Origin: Lachnospiraceae bacterium
GTDB lineage: Bacteria > Bacillota > Clostridia > Lachnospirales > Lachnospiraceae
Direction: 5' to 3'
NCBI GenBank assembly: GCA_017542245.1
Contig: JAFXXN010000029.1
Span: forward strand, 142,041-206,040
DNA length: 64,000 nucleotides
Shown here: one piece after another, positions 17,841 through 26,688 of the stretch
How positions within the stretch are numbered: the stretch's first letter is position 1
Layout of the letters: each line of letters starts with the position of its first letter
Notes under the pieces: generated by a model
Seen by the model: only the letters and a program-made list of their open reading frames with translations
Told to the model about the DNA's origin: nothing
The model's database searches: none
Position numbers and translations under genes: made by a program

Positions 17841-18934
17841 GTATGTTAAAGATTGAGCATTTAAGAAAAGAGTATCCCAATGTTACTCCTTTGGCTGATG
17901 TAACTGTTGAAATCAACAAGGGTGATGTTATTTCTATTATAGGACCTTCAGGTACAGGAAAATCAACCCTGCTACGTTGCTTAAATCAGCTTGAAACTCC
18001 TACATCAGGTAAAGTTATATTTGATGGTGAAGTTATAACCGACCCCAAATGTAAGATGAACAAAGTTAGACAGAAGATGGGTATGGTATTCCAGTCTTTT
18101 AACCTTTTTGATAATCTGAACATTATTGAAAATGTTATGGCAGGGCCGATCAAGTTATTGGGCAAATCCAAGCAGGAAGCATATGATGAAGGCATGAAGC
18201 TTTTAAAACGTGTCGGTCTTGCTGAAAAAGCCTTGAATCTGCCCAGTGAGCTCTCAGGTGGTCAGAAACAGCGTGTGGCCATAGCAAGAGCAATAGCTAT
18301 GAAACCAGATCTGTTATTATTTGATGAGCCTACTTCAGCTCTTGATCCTACTATGGTAGGAGAAGTTCTTCAGGTTATAAAGAGACTGGCAAATGAAGGA
18401 ATGACTATGATGATAGTCACTCATGAGATGAAATTTGCCCGTGATGTATCAAACAGAGTGTTTTATATGGATGGCGGCGGAATATGTGAGGATGGAACTC
18501 CTGATCAGATATTCAATCATCCCAAGAATGAGAAAACAAGGATATTTATTAAGAGACTTAAACAGCTGCCGCTTGAGATAAAAGATGAGAAATTTGATTT
18601 TATCGGTGTTACATCTCAGATAGAGCAGTTTGGAAGAGACAATTTGCTTTCTGAAAAACTTATCAGAAATGTCGATCTTGTATTTGAAGAGATTGTTTTA
18701 CAGAATCTTGTACCATGCGGAGAGTCTTTCCCGGATCTCTATCCTATAGACGTATTAATTGAATATTCCGATGCGGATGAAAGTCTGAAGATGGATATAT
18801 CTTACTCCGGAAAGAAATATAATCCGATGGATGAGGGAGACGAATTATCTACGGTACTTGTTAAAAAGCTGACTAATGAGATTAAGTATTCATACAAAGA
18901 TAATAAGAATACTTTAAATATCATGTTCAAATAA
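17837..18934 (+). CDS. Amino-acid ABC transporter ATPase (GlnQ type) with extra C-terminal GHKL-like domain
   Basis: 365 residues. Residues 1-~245 are a standard polar amino-acid ATPase: Walker [10 protein letters not shown], signature [14 protein letters not shown], Walker [12 protein letters not shown] and H-loop THEM. It energises the permease encoded just upstream, with an ATGA overlap of stop and start. Residues ~255-365 are not part of GlnQ. Their pattern ([13 protein letters not shown], then [10 protein letters not shown], a ...[15 protein letters not shown] strand-turn, LVKKL, and NTLNIMF) resembles a RsbW-type HATPase_c_2 domain with the Glu of the N-box. The typical DxGxG nucleotide loop looks degenerate. 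A regulatory role is an inference. Confidence 0.88.
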   Translation: MSMLKIEHLRKEYPNVTPLADVTVEINKGDVISIIGPSGTGKSTLLRCLNQLETPTSGKVIFDGEVITDPKCKMNKVRQKMGMVFQSFNLFDNLNIIENVMAGPIKLLGKSKQEAYDEGMKLLKRVGLAEKALNLPSELSGGQKQRVAIARAIAMKPDLLLFDEPTSALDPTMVGEVLQVIKRLANEGMTMMIVTHEMKFARDVSNRVFYMDGGGICEDGTPDQIFNHPKNEKTRIFIKRLKQLPLEIKDEKFDFIGVTSQIEQFGRDNLLSEKLIRNVDLVFEEIVLQNLVPCGESFPDLYPIDVLIEYSDADESLKMDISYSGKKYNPMDEGDELSTVLVKKLTNEIKYSYKDNKNTLNIMFK

Positions 18935-18973
18935 ACCGTAAGTTAATGTTTTTAGCATGTCAGGGAGCTTGTA

Positions 18974-20461
18974 ATGATAAATGTGTTGATGTGCCTTTTG
19001 GCTTTTATGATGGCTCCGGCAAACAATTCCAAATATTTTTTGGAAAAAAGATCATATGAAGTAAGAACTATGACAGAGAGTCGAGATATAAATTATAAAG
19101 AAACTTTTGAAGAAATAAATAATTCAGACTGTGGGTTTTATTATGCTGAATTTTACAGGCTTTTACCGGAAGGGAACGTTAGTCCGGAATTTTTGGAAAA
19201 TTTCTCACAGTTAAGACTTGATATCTCGGCTTTCTGTTCTAAGTATAACGGCAGTGATATACCTATTTCTGAGGATGCACTGAGATGTCTTGACGAAATG
19301 CTTACTTTTATTGAAAGTAATGGACAAAGTGCAGTCATAAGGTTTTCTTACGACAGTTTTTATGATGGTATGGATGTTAAAGAACCTTCTATTGATATGA
19401 TCCTGACCCATCAGGAACAGCTGGGTCCCATCCTTGCAAAACATAAGAATGCCATTACATGCGTCGAAACAGGTCTTCTCGGTTTATGGGGCGAACTGCA
19501 TGGGACAGATATGTGTAAAAAAGAAAACCTTGTGGCGGTAGTTGATAAATGGTTAGAGGTTTTACCAAAATCAATATGTGTATCGGTCCGTACTCCCCTT
19601 CATTACTGCTGGTGGAAGGGGATTAAACGTGAAAACATATCCTGGGATTTCAGTTACTATGACGAGGATTCTTACAGGGTGGGAATTTATAATGACGGAT
19701 ACTTTGGGTCGGCTTCCGATCTTGGCACATATTCTGACCGTAAAGAAGAAGTAAAGTGGTTGTTTTATCAGGCAAGGCATGCATTGTTTGGCGGTGAACT
19801 CATGACGATCAATTCCTTAGAAGAAGGTCAGACTTATTCTTCACTGATAGAAAATGAAGCTTTCATGACACATACATCATATCTGAACGGCTTATATTCC
19901 CAGGTGGCTATTGAAAATCTTAAAACCGAAATTTATAATGGAAATAATAAATATTATTGGGGACAGACAGGATATGTTTTCTTGAGAAATCATCTTGGTT
20001 ACAGATTCGTTTTAAAAGATGTAATAATGACGGAGGAAGTTTCGCTTGATGATAAGATACTTATCAGAGCTGTTATTGATAATGTCGGTTTTGCAAACCT
20101 GGTAAAACCTAAAAAGCTGTATATAATTTTTGAAGGAGAAAGGTATAAATATTATATTCCTGTTACCGAACATAAGATTATTGATGATGAGTACATAATA
20201 AACGGGGATCCTGTGAAATGGGATTCCGATACCAGAGTATATGTCAGAGTTTCAATGAATCTTCCTAACGGTATCATACCAGGTAACTATAAAGTGTATT
20301 TTAAGATTGCATATAGTAAAACAGATGTTGATAATGGAAACAGTGATTATCCGGTGAGATTTGCAAACGACGATGAAAATATATGGAACGAAGATCTTGG
20401 TGCAAATTATATCGGGAGAATGAGAATTATTAAATCAAGAACCGAATTTGATGAAAAATAG
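18974..20461 (+). CDS. DUF4874/DUF4832 domain protein
   Basis: 495 residues. The N-terminal half (~30-200) matches DUF4874 and the C-terminal half (~215-485) DUF4832, which are normally found together. The predicted architecture is a TIM-barrel, glycosidase-like domain (ETGLLGLWGELHG, SVRTPLHYCWWKG) followed by a beta domain. A short hydrophobic N-terminus may be a weak signal peptide. Enzymatic activity has not been established; an extracellular polysaccharide-related role is plausible. RBS GGGAG precedes the ATG. It lies between the ABC transporter and pepD with short gaps. Confidence 0.78.
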   Translation: MINVLMCLLAFMMAPANNSKYFLEKRSYEVRTMTESRDINYKETFEEINNSDCGFYYAEFYRLLPEGNVSPEFLENFSQLRLDISAFCSKYNGSDIPISEDALRCLDEMLTFIESNGQSAVIRFSYDSFYDGMDVKEPSIDMILTHQEQLGPILAKHKNAITCVETGLLGLWGELHGTDMCKKENLVAVVDKWLEVLPKSICVSVRTPLHYCWWKGIKRENISWDFSYYDEDSYRVGIYNDGYFGSASDLGTYSDRKEEVKWLFYQARHALFGGELMTINSLEEGQTYSSLIENEAFMTHTSYLNGLYSQVAIENLKTEIYNGNNKYYWGQTGYVFLRNHLGYRFVLKDVIMTEEVSLDDKILIRAVIDNVGFANLVKPKKLYIIFEGERYKYYIPVTEHKIIDDEYIINGDPVKWDSDTRVYVRVSMNLPNGIIPGNYKVYFKIAYSKTDVDNGNSDYPVRFANDDENIWNEDLGANYIGRMRIIKSRTEFDEK

Positions 20462-20475
20462 CGAGGAGAAGATCA

Positions 20476-21945
20476 ATGGCTATATTAGAGGGCTTAGAGC
20501 CGAAAAAAGTATTTGAATTTTTTGAATATATTTCATCTGTTCCGAGAGGCTCGGGAAATACAGGAGCTGTATCAGAACTTTGTATTAAATTTGCAAAAGA
20601 CAGAGGACTTACCTGTTACAAAGATGGGCTAAATAACGTTATAATATATAAAAATGCGACTCCGGGATATGAAAATGCTCCGACAATAGTACTTCAGGGA
20701 CACTTGGATATGGTATGTGCCAAGAATGTTGACTGCAGCAAGGATATGGATAAAGAGCCCATAGACCTTATGCATGACGATAAATATGTATTTGCCAAGG
20801 ATACAACTTTGGGCGGAGATGACGGAATTGCCATAGCATATGCACTGGCAGTACTTGATTCGGATGAGATAAAGCATCCCAATATTGAAGCAGTATTTAC
20901 TGTTGATGAAGAAGTCGGAATGGACGGAGCAAGAGATATAAATCCGAAGCTGATAAGTGGACGAAAATTTTTAAATATTGACAGTGAGGAAGAAGGAATA
21001 TTTACCTGCGGATGCGCGGGAGGATGCCGTTTAAACGGTCTGATACCGGTTGAAAGGGAAAAATTTCCTTTAGATAGAACTTGTCTTTCTATAACACTGT
21101 CAGGTCTTTGCGGAGGACATTCAGGCACTGAAATAAATAAACAGCCGGCGTCTTCAAATTATCTGATGGGAAGAGTTTTATTTGAATTAAATGAAAAATT
21201 TCCTATTAACCTTATCTCTTTGGAAGGCGGCAAATTTGATAATGTTATAACACCGGCAACCAGTGCAGGTATAGCTGTAAATGAAAAGAATGTTGCTGAA
21301 ATAACGCAGTTTATCGAGAAATATTCAGAAGTGCTTAAACTGGAATACGGCAGTATCAATCCCGATATCAAACTTTCTGCATCAGTTGAAGAAAAAATTG
21401 ATAAAGATAATTTATCCGTATTAGATAAAAAATCTACATTCAATGTCCTCTCGGCAATTTATCTGTCTTTCCAGGGCGTAATAGAGATGGATATGGATCT
21501 GAAAGGTTTGGTTCAGACATCGCAAAACCTTGGTGTATTATGCTTAAAAGAGAATGAATTTAATATAACTTTCCTTGTAAGGTCTTCAATAGATTCTCAA
21601 AAGGATCATGCTATAAAGAAGATTACATCTTTGATTAAACTTTTTGGCGGAACAGTTAGCCTGTTAGGGAATTATCCCGGTTGGAAATACGTTAGAGAAT
21701 CTAAATTCAGAGATCTGTGTGTTAAGAAATATAATGAGCTGTATGGTAAGGATCCGGTTATCACTTCAATCCATGCAGGACTTGAATGTGGCCTGTTTGC
21801 GGAAAAACTTGAAGGATTAGATGCTATTTCGATAGGCCCTAATATTCTTGATATTCATACACCTATGGAAAGGCTTGAAATATCATCGGTAGAGAGGACA
21901 TGGAAGCTGATATTAAGAGTTCTTGAGTCTGCAAATGAGCTATAA
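20476..21945 (+). CDS. pepD: Aminoacyl-histidine dipeptidase (beta-Ala-His/Xaa-His dipeptidase)
   Basis: 489 residues, M20C metallopeptidase. It hydrolyses Xaa-His and other dipeptides in the cytoplasm. Metal-binding and catalytic motifs are visible: QGHLDMVC (His/Asp), LGGDDGIA (bridging Asp), FTVDEEVGMDGA (Glu-Glu), NIDSEEEG and IHAGLECGLF. A dimerisation/lid domain is inserted at ~190-380. It lies 14 nt after the DUF4832 gene with AGGAGA upstream. Peptide hydrolysis fits the neighbouring amino-acid transporter. Confidence 0.95.
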   Translation: MAILEGLEPKKVFEFFEYISSVPRGSGNTGAVSELCIKFAKDRGLTCYKDGLNNVIIYKNATPGYENAPTIVLQGHLDMVCAKNVDCSKDMDKEPIDLMHDDKYVFAKDTTLGGDDGIAIAYALAVLDSDEIKHPNIEAVFTVDEEVGMDGARDINPKLISGRKFLNIDSEEEGIFTCGCAGGCRLNGLIPVEREKFPLDRTCLSITLSGLCGGHSGTEINKQPASSNYLMGRVLFELNEKFPINLISLEGGKFDNVITPATSAGIAVNEKNVAEITQFIEKYSEVLKLEYGSINPDIKLSASVEEKIDKDNLSVLDKKSTFNVLSAIYLSFQGVIEMDMDLKGLVQTSQNLGVLCLKENEFNITFLVRSSIDSQKDHAIKKITSLIKLFGGTVSLLGNYPGWKYVRESKFRDLCVKKYNELYGKDPVITSIHAGLECGLFAEKLEGLDAISIGPNILDIHTPMERLEISSVERTWKLILRVLESANEL

Positions 21946-21970
21946 ATTGGACGATGGGAAAAATTAAAAA

Positions 21971-22003
21971 GATACTGAAGACGTTTTCAACGTGACATTG
22001 ACA
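21971..22003 (+). repeat. REP-like element, family B
   Basis: ACTGAAGACGTTTTCAACGT followed by GACATTGACA matches the right half of family B. It lies 22 nt before the prmA start. Confidence 0.6.
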
Positions 22004-22025
22004 ATAATAAATAAGAGTAAATATC

Positions 22026-23162
22026 ATGAAATGGATAAAAATTAAACTTACGACTACAACAGAAGCTGAAGATCTGGTAACTGCAATCCTTGATGAAATG
22101 GGGATTGAAGGTGTTCAGATAGATGATAAGATCCAGTTAAGCGAAGAAGATAAGAAAAGAATGTTTATAGATATTCTTCCGGAACTGCCGCCGGATGACG
22201 GAGAAGCAGACCTTACCTTTTATGTTGACTGCGATACCGATATTGAAGAGCTTAAAGAATGTATTCTGACCAATCTTGAACCTTACGGAGAAGAATATAA
22301 TCTCGGAAAACTTACATTTGAAGTTTCAGATACTGAGGATAAGGATTGGATCAATAACTGGAAACAGTTTTTTAAGCCTTTCAGAGCTGATGAAGGAATA
22401 GTAATAAAACCTACATGGACTGATATCTCTGAGCTTCCCGATCATGATGATAATGATATAATCATAGAGATTGATCCGGGAACCGCATTCGGTACGGGGG
22501 CACACGAAACCACAAAGCTTTGCATAAAGGCTTTGAAAAAATATCTTAAAAACGATGACAAACTTCTTGATGTGGGCTGCGGAAGCGGAATCCTGTCAAT
22601 TGTCGGAATGAAACTTGGCGCACAGGCAGCATTTGGCATCGACGTGGATGACAATGCTTCCAGGACATCTGTAGAGAATGCACTGATAAACGACATCCCC
22701 GCAGAATACTTATGTGACAATGGGGACGGTTCTTTTTGTCATCTTTTGAAATCAAACTGTAATAATGGCAGTATTTTGAATGAAGATAGCAGTAAAAATG
22801 ATGCTAATAGCAGAAATACGGATGATAATTGCAGAATTATGGATGCTAATAGCACTAATGTAATTCCAATAATTTACAACACTATAAGATTTTATACCGG
22901 AAATGTACTGGAAGATAATGATATATGCAATAAAACCGGTTTCGATAGGTTTGATGTAGTTGTTGCAAATATTTTAGCAGATATTATTATTCCGTTATCT
23001 GATATTGTTTCTAAGTATATGAGGAAAGGCGCATTATTTATCAGTTCCGGAATCATAAATACAAAAGAGAATGCTGTCAGAGAAGCGTTGCTTAAGAATG
23101 ATTTTGAAATAGTTGAAGTAATCCATATGAACGATTGGGTTGCTTTTGTTGCGAGGAAATAA
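22026..23162 (+). CDS. prmA: Ribosomal protein L11 methyltransferase, with an in-frame insertion
   Basis: 378 residues versus about 315 in relatives. PrmA trimethylates ribosomal protein L11. The N-terminal substrate-binding domain (1-~110) and the SAM-binding core are present: DPGTAFGTGAHETT, LLDVGCGSGILSI, and VVANILADIIIPLSD with its NPPY-like motif. Residues ~228-284 are an extra Asn/Ser/Asp-rich segment between two core strands. The DNA encoding it begins with a REP-like family A palindrome (22714-22742) followed by imperfect GATGCTAATAGCA repeats, so the insertion probably arose from a repeat. The frame stays open and the C-terminus is normal (GALFISSGIINTKE). Function is probably retained; this is untested. 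Confidence 0.93.
   Translation: MKWIKIKLTTTTEAEDLVTAILDEMGIEGVQIDDKIQLSEEDKKRMFIDILPELPPDDGEADLTFYVDCDTDIEELKECILTNLEPYGEEYNLGKLTFEVSDTEDKDWINNWKQFFKPFRADEGIVIKPTWTDISELPDHDDNDIIIEIDPGTAFGTGAHETTKLCIKALKKYLKNDDKLLDVGCGSGILSIVGMKLGAQAAFGIDVDDNASRTSVENALINDIPAEYLCDNGDGSFCHLLKSNCNNGSILNEDSSKNDANSRNTDDNCRIMDANSTNVIPIIYNTIRFYTGNVLEDNDICNKTGFDRFDVVVANILADIIIPLSDIVSKYMRKGALFISSGIINTKENAVREALLKNDFEIVEVIHMNDWVAFVARK
22714..22742 (+). repeat. REP-like palindrome, family A, inside prmA
   Basis: GTGACAATGGGGACGGTTCT followed by TTTTGTCAT. It matches 26 of 29 positions with the reverse complement of the intergenic copy at 23974-24002. It is translated in frame as part of an extra loop in PrmA. Confidence 0.85.
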
Positions 23163-23164
23163 TA

Positions 23165-23929
23165 ATGTACCACTTCTATACGGAAAAAACAAATATATCA
23201 GATAAAACAATTTCCATATTTGGCGATGATGTAAATCACATTAAAAATGTTCTTCGTATGAAGGAAGGCGAGGAAATCATCATTTGCGACAGTGAGGGGA
23301 CTGATTATTATACAAGGATTGTTTCGCTGAGCAAGGACGAAGTTGTAGCTGAAATTTTAAGCTATGGCATTTCTGAAGCTGAAATGCCTTTCAAGGTTCA
23401 TCTGTTTCAGGGGTTGCCAAAGAAAGACAAAATGGAGATGATAATTCAAAAATCCGTGGAGCTTGGTGTATATGATATCATCCCCGTCATGACGAAGCGT
23501 GTGATAGTTAAGCTCGATGATAAAAAGAAAGAAGAAGCTAAGATAAAGCGCTGGCAAGCGATATCTGAAAGCGCTGCCAAGCAGTCCGGAAGAGGTATAA
23601 TTCCTAAAATATCTAATTGTTTAAACTTTAAAGAGTCATTAAAACTTGCTCAAGAAATGGATGTAGTTTTAATACCGTATGAAAATGCTGATAATTCTCA
23701 TGAGGGTATGAAAGCGTCCTTTGATCTGATAAGAAATATTCCTGTTGGAAGCGATGTTGCAGTGTTTATTGGCCCGGAAGGCGGTTTTGAACCAACCGAA
23801 GTAGAAGAGGCTATTAGTTTCGGAGCAAAGCCTATATCACTCGGAAAACGTATCTTACGTACTGAAACTGCGGGCATGATGCTGCTGTCTGTCATCGGAT
23901 TTGTTAATGGTGATAGACAAATCGAATGA
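23165..23929 (+). CDS. rsmE: 16S rRNA (uracil-1498-N3)-methyltransferase
   Basis: 254 residues. A SPOUT-class enzyme with an N-terminal PUA-like domain (1-~70) and a C-terminal trefoil-knot domain. It methylates U1498 of 16S rRNA. Knot motifs are visible: VFIGPEGGFEPTEVEEA and LGKRILRTETAGMMLLSVI. The ATG at 23165 is chosen: it lies 2 nt after the prmA stop with GAGG upstream and gives the usual start MYHFYTE. A longer frame from 23135 would overlap prmA. prmA-rsmE is a conserved pair. Confidence 0.95.
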   Translation: MYHFYTEKTNISDKTISIFGDDVNHIKNVLRMKEGEEIIICDSEGTDYYTRIVSLSKDEVVAEILSYGISEAEMPFKVHLFQGLPKKDKMEMIIQKSVELGVYDIIPVMTKRVIVKLDDKKKEEAKIKRWQAISESAAKQSGRGIIPKISNCLNFKESLKLAQEMDVVLIPYENADNSHEGMKASFDLIRNIPVGSDVAVFIGPEGGFEPTEVEEAISFGAKPISLGKRILRTETAGMMLLSVIGFVNGDRQIE

Positions 23930-23973
23930 ATGACCGGACTTAGTAATGGGGTTATTCAAAAAGTATAAAAAAG

Positions 23974-24002
23974 GTGACAAAGAGAACCGTCCCCAGTGTC
24001 AC
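23974..24002 (-). repeat. REP-like palindrome, family A
   Basis: Read on the - strand it is GTGACACTGGGGACGGTTCT then CTTTGTCAC, with inverted ends GTGACA / TGTCAC. It sits 11 nt before the cysteine desulfurase start, so its arm lies over the ribosome binding region. It is the best preserved family A copy in the window. Confidence 0.85.
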
Positions 24003-24013
24003 AATGAGGTGTT

Positions 24014-25267
24014 ATGGAAGCGTATTTAGATAACGCGGCTACAACAAGGGTAAGTGAAAAAGCCGCTGAGATTGCTGAAAAAGTAATGAGGGAGGATTAT
24101 GGAAATCCTTCTTCGAAGCATATAAAAGGATTTGATGCTGAACAATATATAAAAAAAGCTGCAGAAACGATTGCAGGTACCTTAAAATGTCAACCGAAGG
24201 AGATAATTTTTACATCCGGTGGTACCGAATCCAACAATATGGCATTATGTGGCGCGGCTATGGCTATGAAAAGAAGCGGGAATAAGATTATTTCCTCATG
24301 CTTCGAACATGCATCGGTGTATTCTCCGTTAATTGCACTAAAAGATTTTGGATTTGAAGTCGAATTTGCGCCTGTGGATGAGATGGGGCATATTAAAATT
24401 GACGAACTTTTGCAAACGATAGATGATCAGACAATTTTAGTTTCTATCATGTATGTTAATAATGAAGTTGGTGCAGTTCAGGATATTGCTGAGATTTCTA
24501 AAGCCATAAAAACTAAAAAAAGCGATATTGTTTTCCATGTTGATGCAATACAGGCATATGGAAAATACAGGATAAATCCTAAGAAGGAAGGAATTGATCT
24601 TCTCAGTGTAAGTGGTCACAAGATTCATGCCCCGAAAGGAAGTGGATTTTTGTACGCTGATGAAAAAGTAAAGCTCAGACCCCTGATATTTGGTGGAGGA
24701 CAGCAGAAAAACCGACGTTCAGGTACGGAGAATGTGCCTGCAATTGCAGGACTTGGTGAAGCGGTTAGAGAAGCGTATGAGGATTTTGATAAAAAAATTG
24801 ACTATATATATGCTTTGAAAGAACATTTTCTTGAAAGAATATCAGAAGTACAAGGAACACATGTAAATGCAGTGCCTGAGTGTAATAGTAAAGATTATTT
24901 TTTTAATTCAATGGTAAACGGTAATTCAGGTGATAATAAGCAATGTTATAATCAAACGGATAAAATGAAAGATGCGATAAGAACAACGGCTCCGCATATT
25001 ATTAGCATTAGCTTTGATAAAATAAAAGCTGAGGTTCTTCTGCATGCTCTTGAAGAAAAAAATGTGTATGTTTCATCAGGTTCGGCATGTTCTTCAAATC
25101 ATCCCGGACTCAGCAGCACATTACAGGCAATCGGTTTAAAACGCGAATTATTGGATTCAACTTTGAGATTTAGTTTTTCGAGATATACTACTATGGAAGA
25201 AATTGATTATTGCATAGAGGTTTTAAAGGAGTTAGTTCCGATTTATTCCAGATTTACTCGAAAATGA
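24014..25267 (+). CDS. Cysteine desulfurase (NifS/IscS family)
   Basis: 417 residues. A PLP enzyme that removes sulfur from cysteine and passes it on as a persulfide. The PLP lysine is in SGHKIHAPKG and the active-site cysteine in SSGSACSSNHPG. A cofactor His is in the EHASVYSP region. Adjacency to thiI (start and stop nearly overlap) matches the dedicated desulfurase-ThiI pairing known in Bacillus for 4-thiouridine synthesis. Residues ~283-318 are an extra Asn-rich loop (NGNSGDNKQ) not usual in the family, recalling the insertion in PrmA. Confidence 0.93.
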   Translation: MEAYLDNAATTRVSEKAAEIAEKVMREDYGNPSSKHIKGFDAEQYIKKAAETIAGTLKCQPKEIIFTSGGTESNNMALCGAAMAMKRSGNKIISSCFEHASVYSPLIALKDFGFEVEFAPVDEMGHIKIDELLQTIDDQTILVSIMYVNNEVGAVQDIAEISKAIKTKKSDIVFHVDAIQAYGKYRINPKKEGIDLLSVSGHKIHAPKGSGFLYADEKVKLRPLIFGGGQQKNRRSGTENVPAIAGLGEAVREAYEDFDKKIDYIYALKEHFLERISEVQGTHVNAVPECNSKDYFFNSMVNGNSGDNKQCYNQTDKMKDAIRTTAPHIISISFDKIKAEVLLHALEEKNVYVSSGSACSSNHPGLSSTLQAIGLKRELLDSTLRFSFSRYTTMEEIDYCIEVLKELVPIYSRFTRK

Positions 25268-25278
25268 TAGAGGTGGAA

Positions 25279-26475
25279 ATGAAATATAAAGCTTTTTTAA
25301 TTAAATATGCTGAAATCGGCATTAAAGGAAAGAACAGATATGTTTTTGAAGATGCTCTCTGTGACAGGATTGCTGAAAAGCTGGCTAAGGTAGCGGAGGG
25401 TTTTACAGTTGTAAGAGAACAGGGAAGACTTAAGGTCAACTGTCCGGATGTTTATGATTATGATGAAGCTGTAGAGCAAATGAAAAAGGTCTTTGGAGTA
25501 TGGGAAATATGTCCTGCATATGTTATTGAAGATGCTTCATGGGATAATCTCACGATAAAAACCGGCGACTATTTTGAGGAAAGATACGGAAATACTCCGC
25601 ACACCTTTAAGGTTGAGGCAAGAAGATCGGATAAATCTTATCCGATTCAGTCCCCGCAGATATGTTCCGATATGGGTGCATATCTTCTTGACAGATTCTC
25701 AGAGATAAAAGTTGATGTTCATAATCCTGAGATTCTTCTTTATGTTGAGATTAGAAATATGGCATATGTATATTCGGAATCTATCAAGGGTTTAGGGGGT
25801 ATGCCTGTCGGTGCGAACGGACATGCAATGCTGCTTCTTTCAGGCGGAATAGACAGTCCGGTTGCCGGATATATGGTTTCGAAACGTGGTGTAACTATAG
25901 ATGCAGTGTATTTTCATGCTCCGCCTTATACCAGTGAAAGGGCTAAACAGAAAGTTATTGATCTGGCACGCCTTATCAGTGTATACACAGGGCCTATAAA
26001 GCTTCATGTTGTTAATTTTACAGATGTACAGCTTGCAATAATAGACAAATGTCCGAGAGACGAGCTAACTATCATCATGAGAAGATATATGATGAGGATA
26101 GCTGAACATTTTGCTTATGAGAACAGGTGTCAGGCACTTATAACCGGAGAATCTATAGGTCAGGTGGCCAGTCAGACGCCTCAAAGCCTTGTCGCAACAA
26201 ATGCAGTATGTACGCTTCCGGTATACAGGCCGCTTATAGCATTTGACAAGCAGGATATAGTTGATATAGCAGAAAAGATTAATACATATGAAACATCTAT
26301 TCTGCCTTACGAAGACTGCTGTACTATATTTGTTGCTAAGCATCCTGTTACAAAACCTTATTTAAATATTATTGAACGCTCCGAAAAGAAGCTTGCAGGT
26401 GTTATAGAGGAACTTGTTGAAAAAGCTATAAAGGAAACAGAGATAATCGAAGTAAACGAGAATATAACAAAATAG
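25279..26475 (+). CDS. thiI: tRNA 4-thiouridine synthase (ThiI)
   Basis: About 398 residues. It adenylates U8 of tRNA and inserts sulfur supplied by the upstream desulfurase. There is an N-terminal ferredoxin-like/THUMP region (~1-165) and a PP-loop ATPase with SGGIDSPVAG (~185). There is no C-terminal rhodanese domain, as in other Firmicute ThiI proteins. I chose the ATG at 25279 (MKYKAFLIKYAEIGIKGKNR), which has GAGGTGG just upstream. An ATG at 25264 overlapping the previous stop is the alternative. Confidence 0.95.
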   Translation: MKYKAFLIKYAEIGIKGKNRYVFEDALCDRIAEKLAKVAEGFTVVREQGRLKVNCPDVYDYDEAVEQMKKVFGVWEICPAYVIEDASWDNLTIKTGDYFEERYGNTPHTFKVEARRSDKSYPIQSPQICSDMGAYLLDRFSEIKVDVHNPEILLYVEIRNMAYVYSESIKGLGGMPVGANGHAMLLLSGGIDSPVAGYMVSKRGVTIDAVYFHAPPYTSERAKQKVIDLARLISVYTGPIKLHVVNFTDVQLAIIDKCPRDELTIIMRRYMMRIAEHFAYENRCQALITGESIGQVASQTPQSLVATNAVCTLPVYRPLIAFDKQDIVDIAEKINTYETSILPYEDCCTIFVAKHPVTKPYLNIIERSEKKLAGVIEELVEKAIKETEIIEVNENITK

Positions 26476-26478
26476 AAG

Positions 26479-26570
26479 ATATCCCCCACCTCTTAGCGTA
26501 GCGAAGGTGGGGGGAGATCTTCGTTTCAGGCGGGGTTCAAGCCCCGACTGAAATGAGATGCGGAGCATCG
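26479..26570. repeat. Cluster of palindromic repeats after thiI
   Basis: Two strong hairpins in a row. The first is GATATCCCCCACCT / AGGTGGGGGGAGATC (26479-26519). The second is TTTCAG-CGGGG / CCCCG-CTGAAA (26524-26553). A small GATGC/GCATC hairpin follows, then a family B element. It is noncoding and lies between convergent genes. The first hairpin may also terminate thiI transcription, though it lacks a T-run. Confidence 0.75.
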
Positions 26571-26618
26571 TTTTGTTACCGAGGAAACGCAAAAGGCGTT
26601 TTCGAGGTGACATTGACA
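26571..26618 (+). repeat. REP-like element, family B (full copy)
   Basis: GTTACCGAGGAAACGC, a short loop, then GGCGTTTTCGAGGTGAC and ATTGACA. The two arms form an imperfect palindrome. This copy is the reference for the family. Confidence 0.85.
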
Positions 26619-26640
26619 CTTTAGTGAATAATAATGACAA

Positions 26641-26677
26641 AAGAAAAACGGCAGCGTATGCTGCCGTAAGATTTTTT
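26641..26677 (-). terminator. Bidirectional terminator between thiI and the HPr-like gene
   Basis: Stem ACGGCAGC / GCTGCCGT with a GTAT loop. It is flanked by an A-rich run on the left, which is the T-run for the - strand gene, and by TTTTTT on the right for + strand transcripts. Confidence 0.9.
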
Positions 26678-26688
26678 GAATTCTTTGA

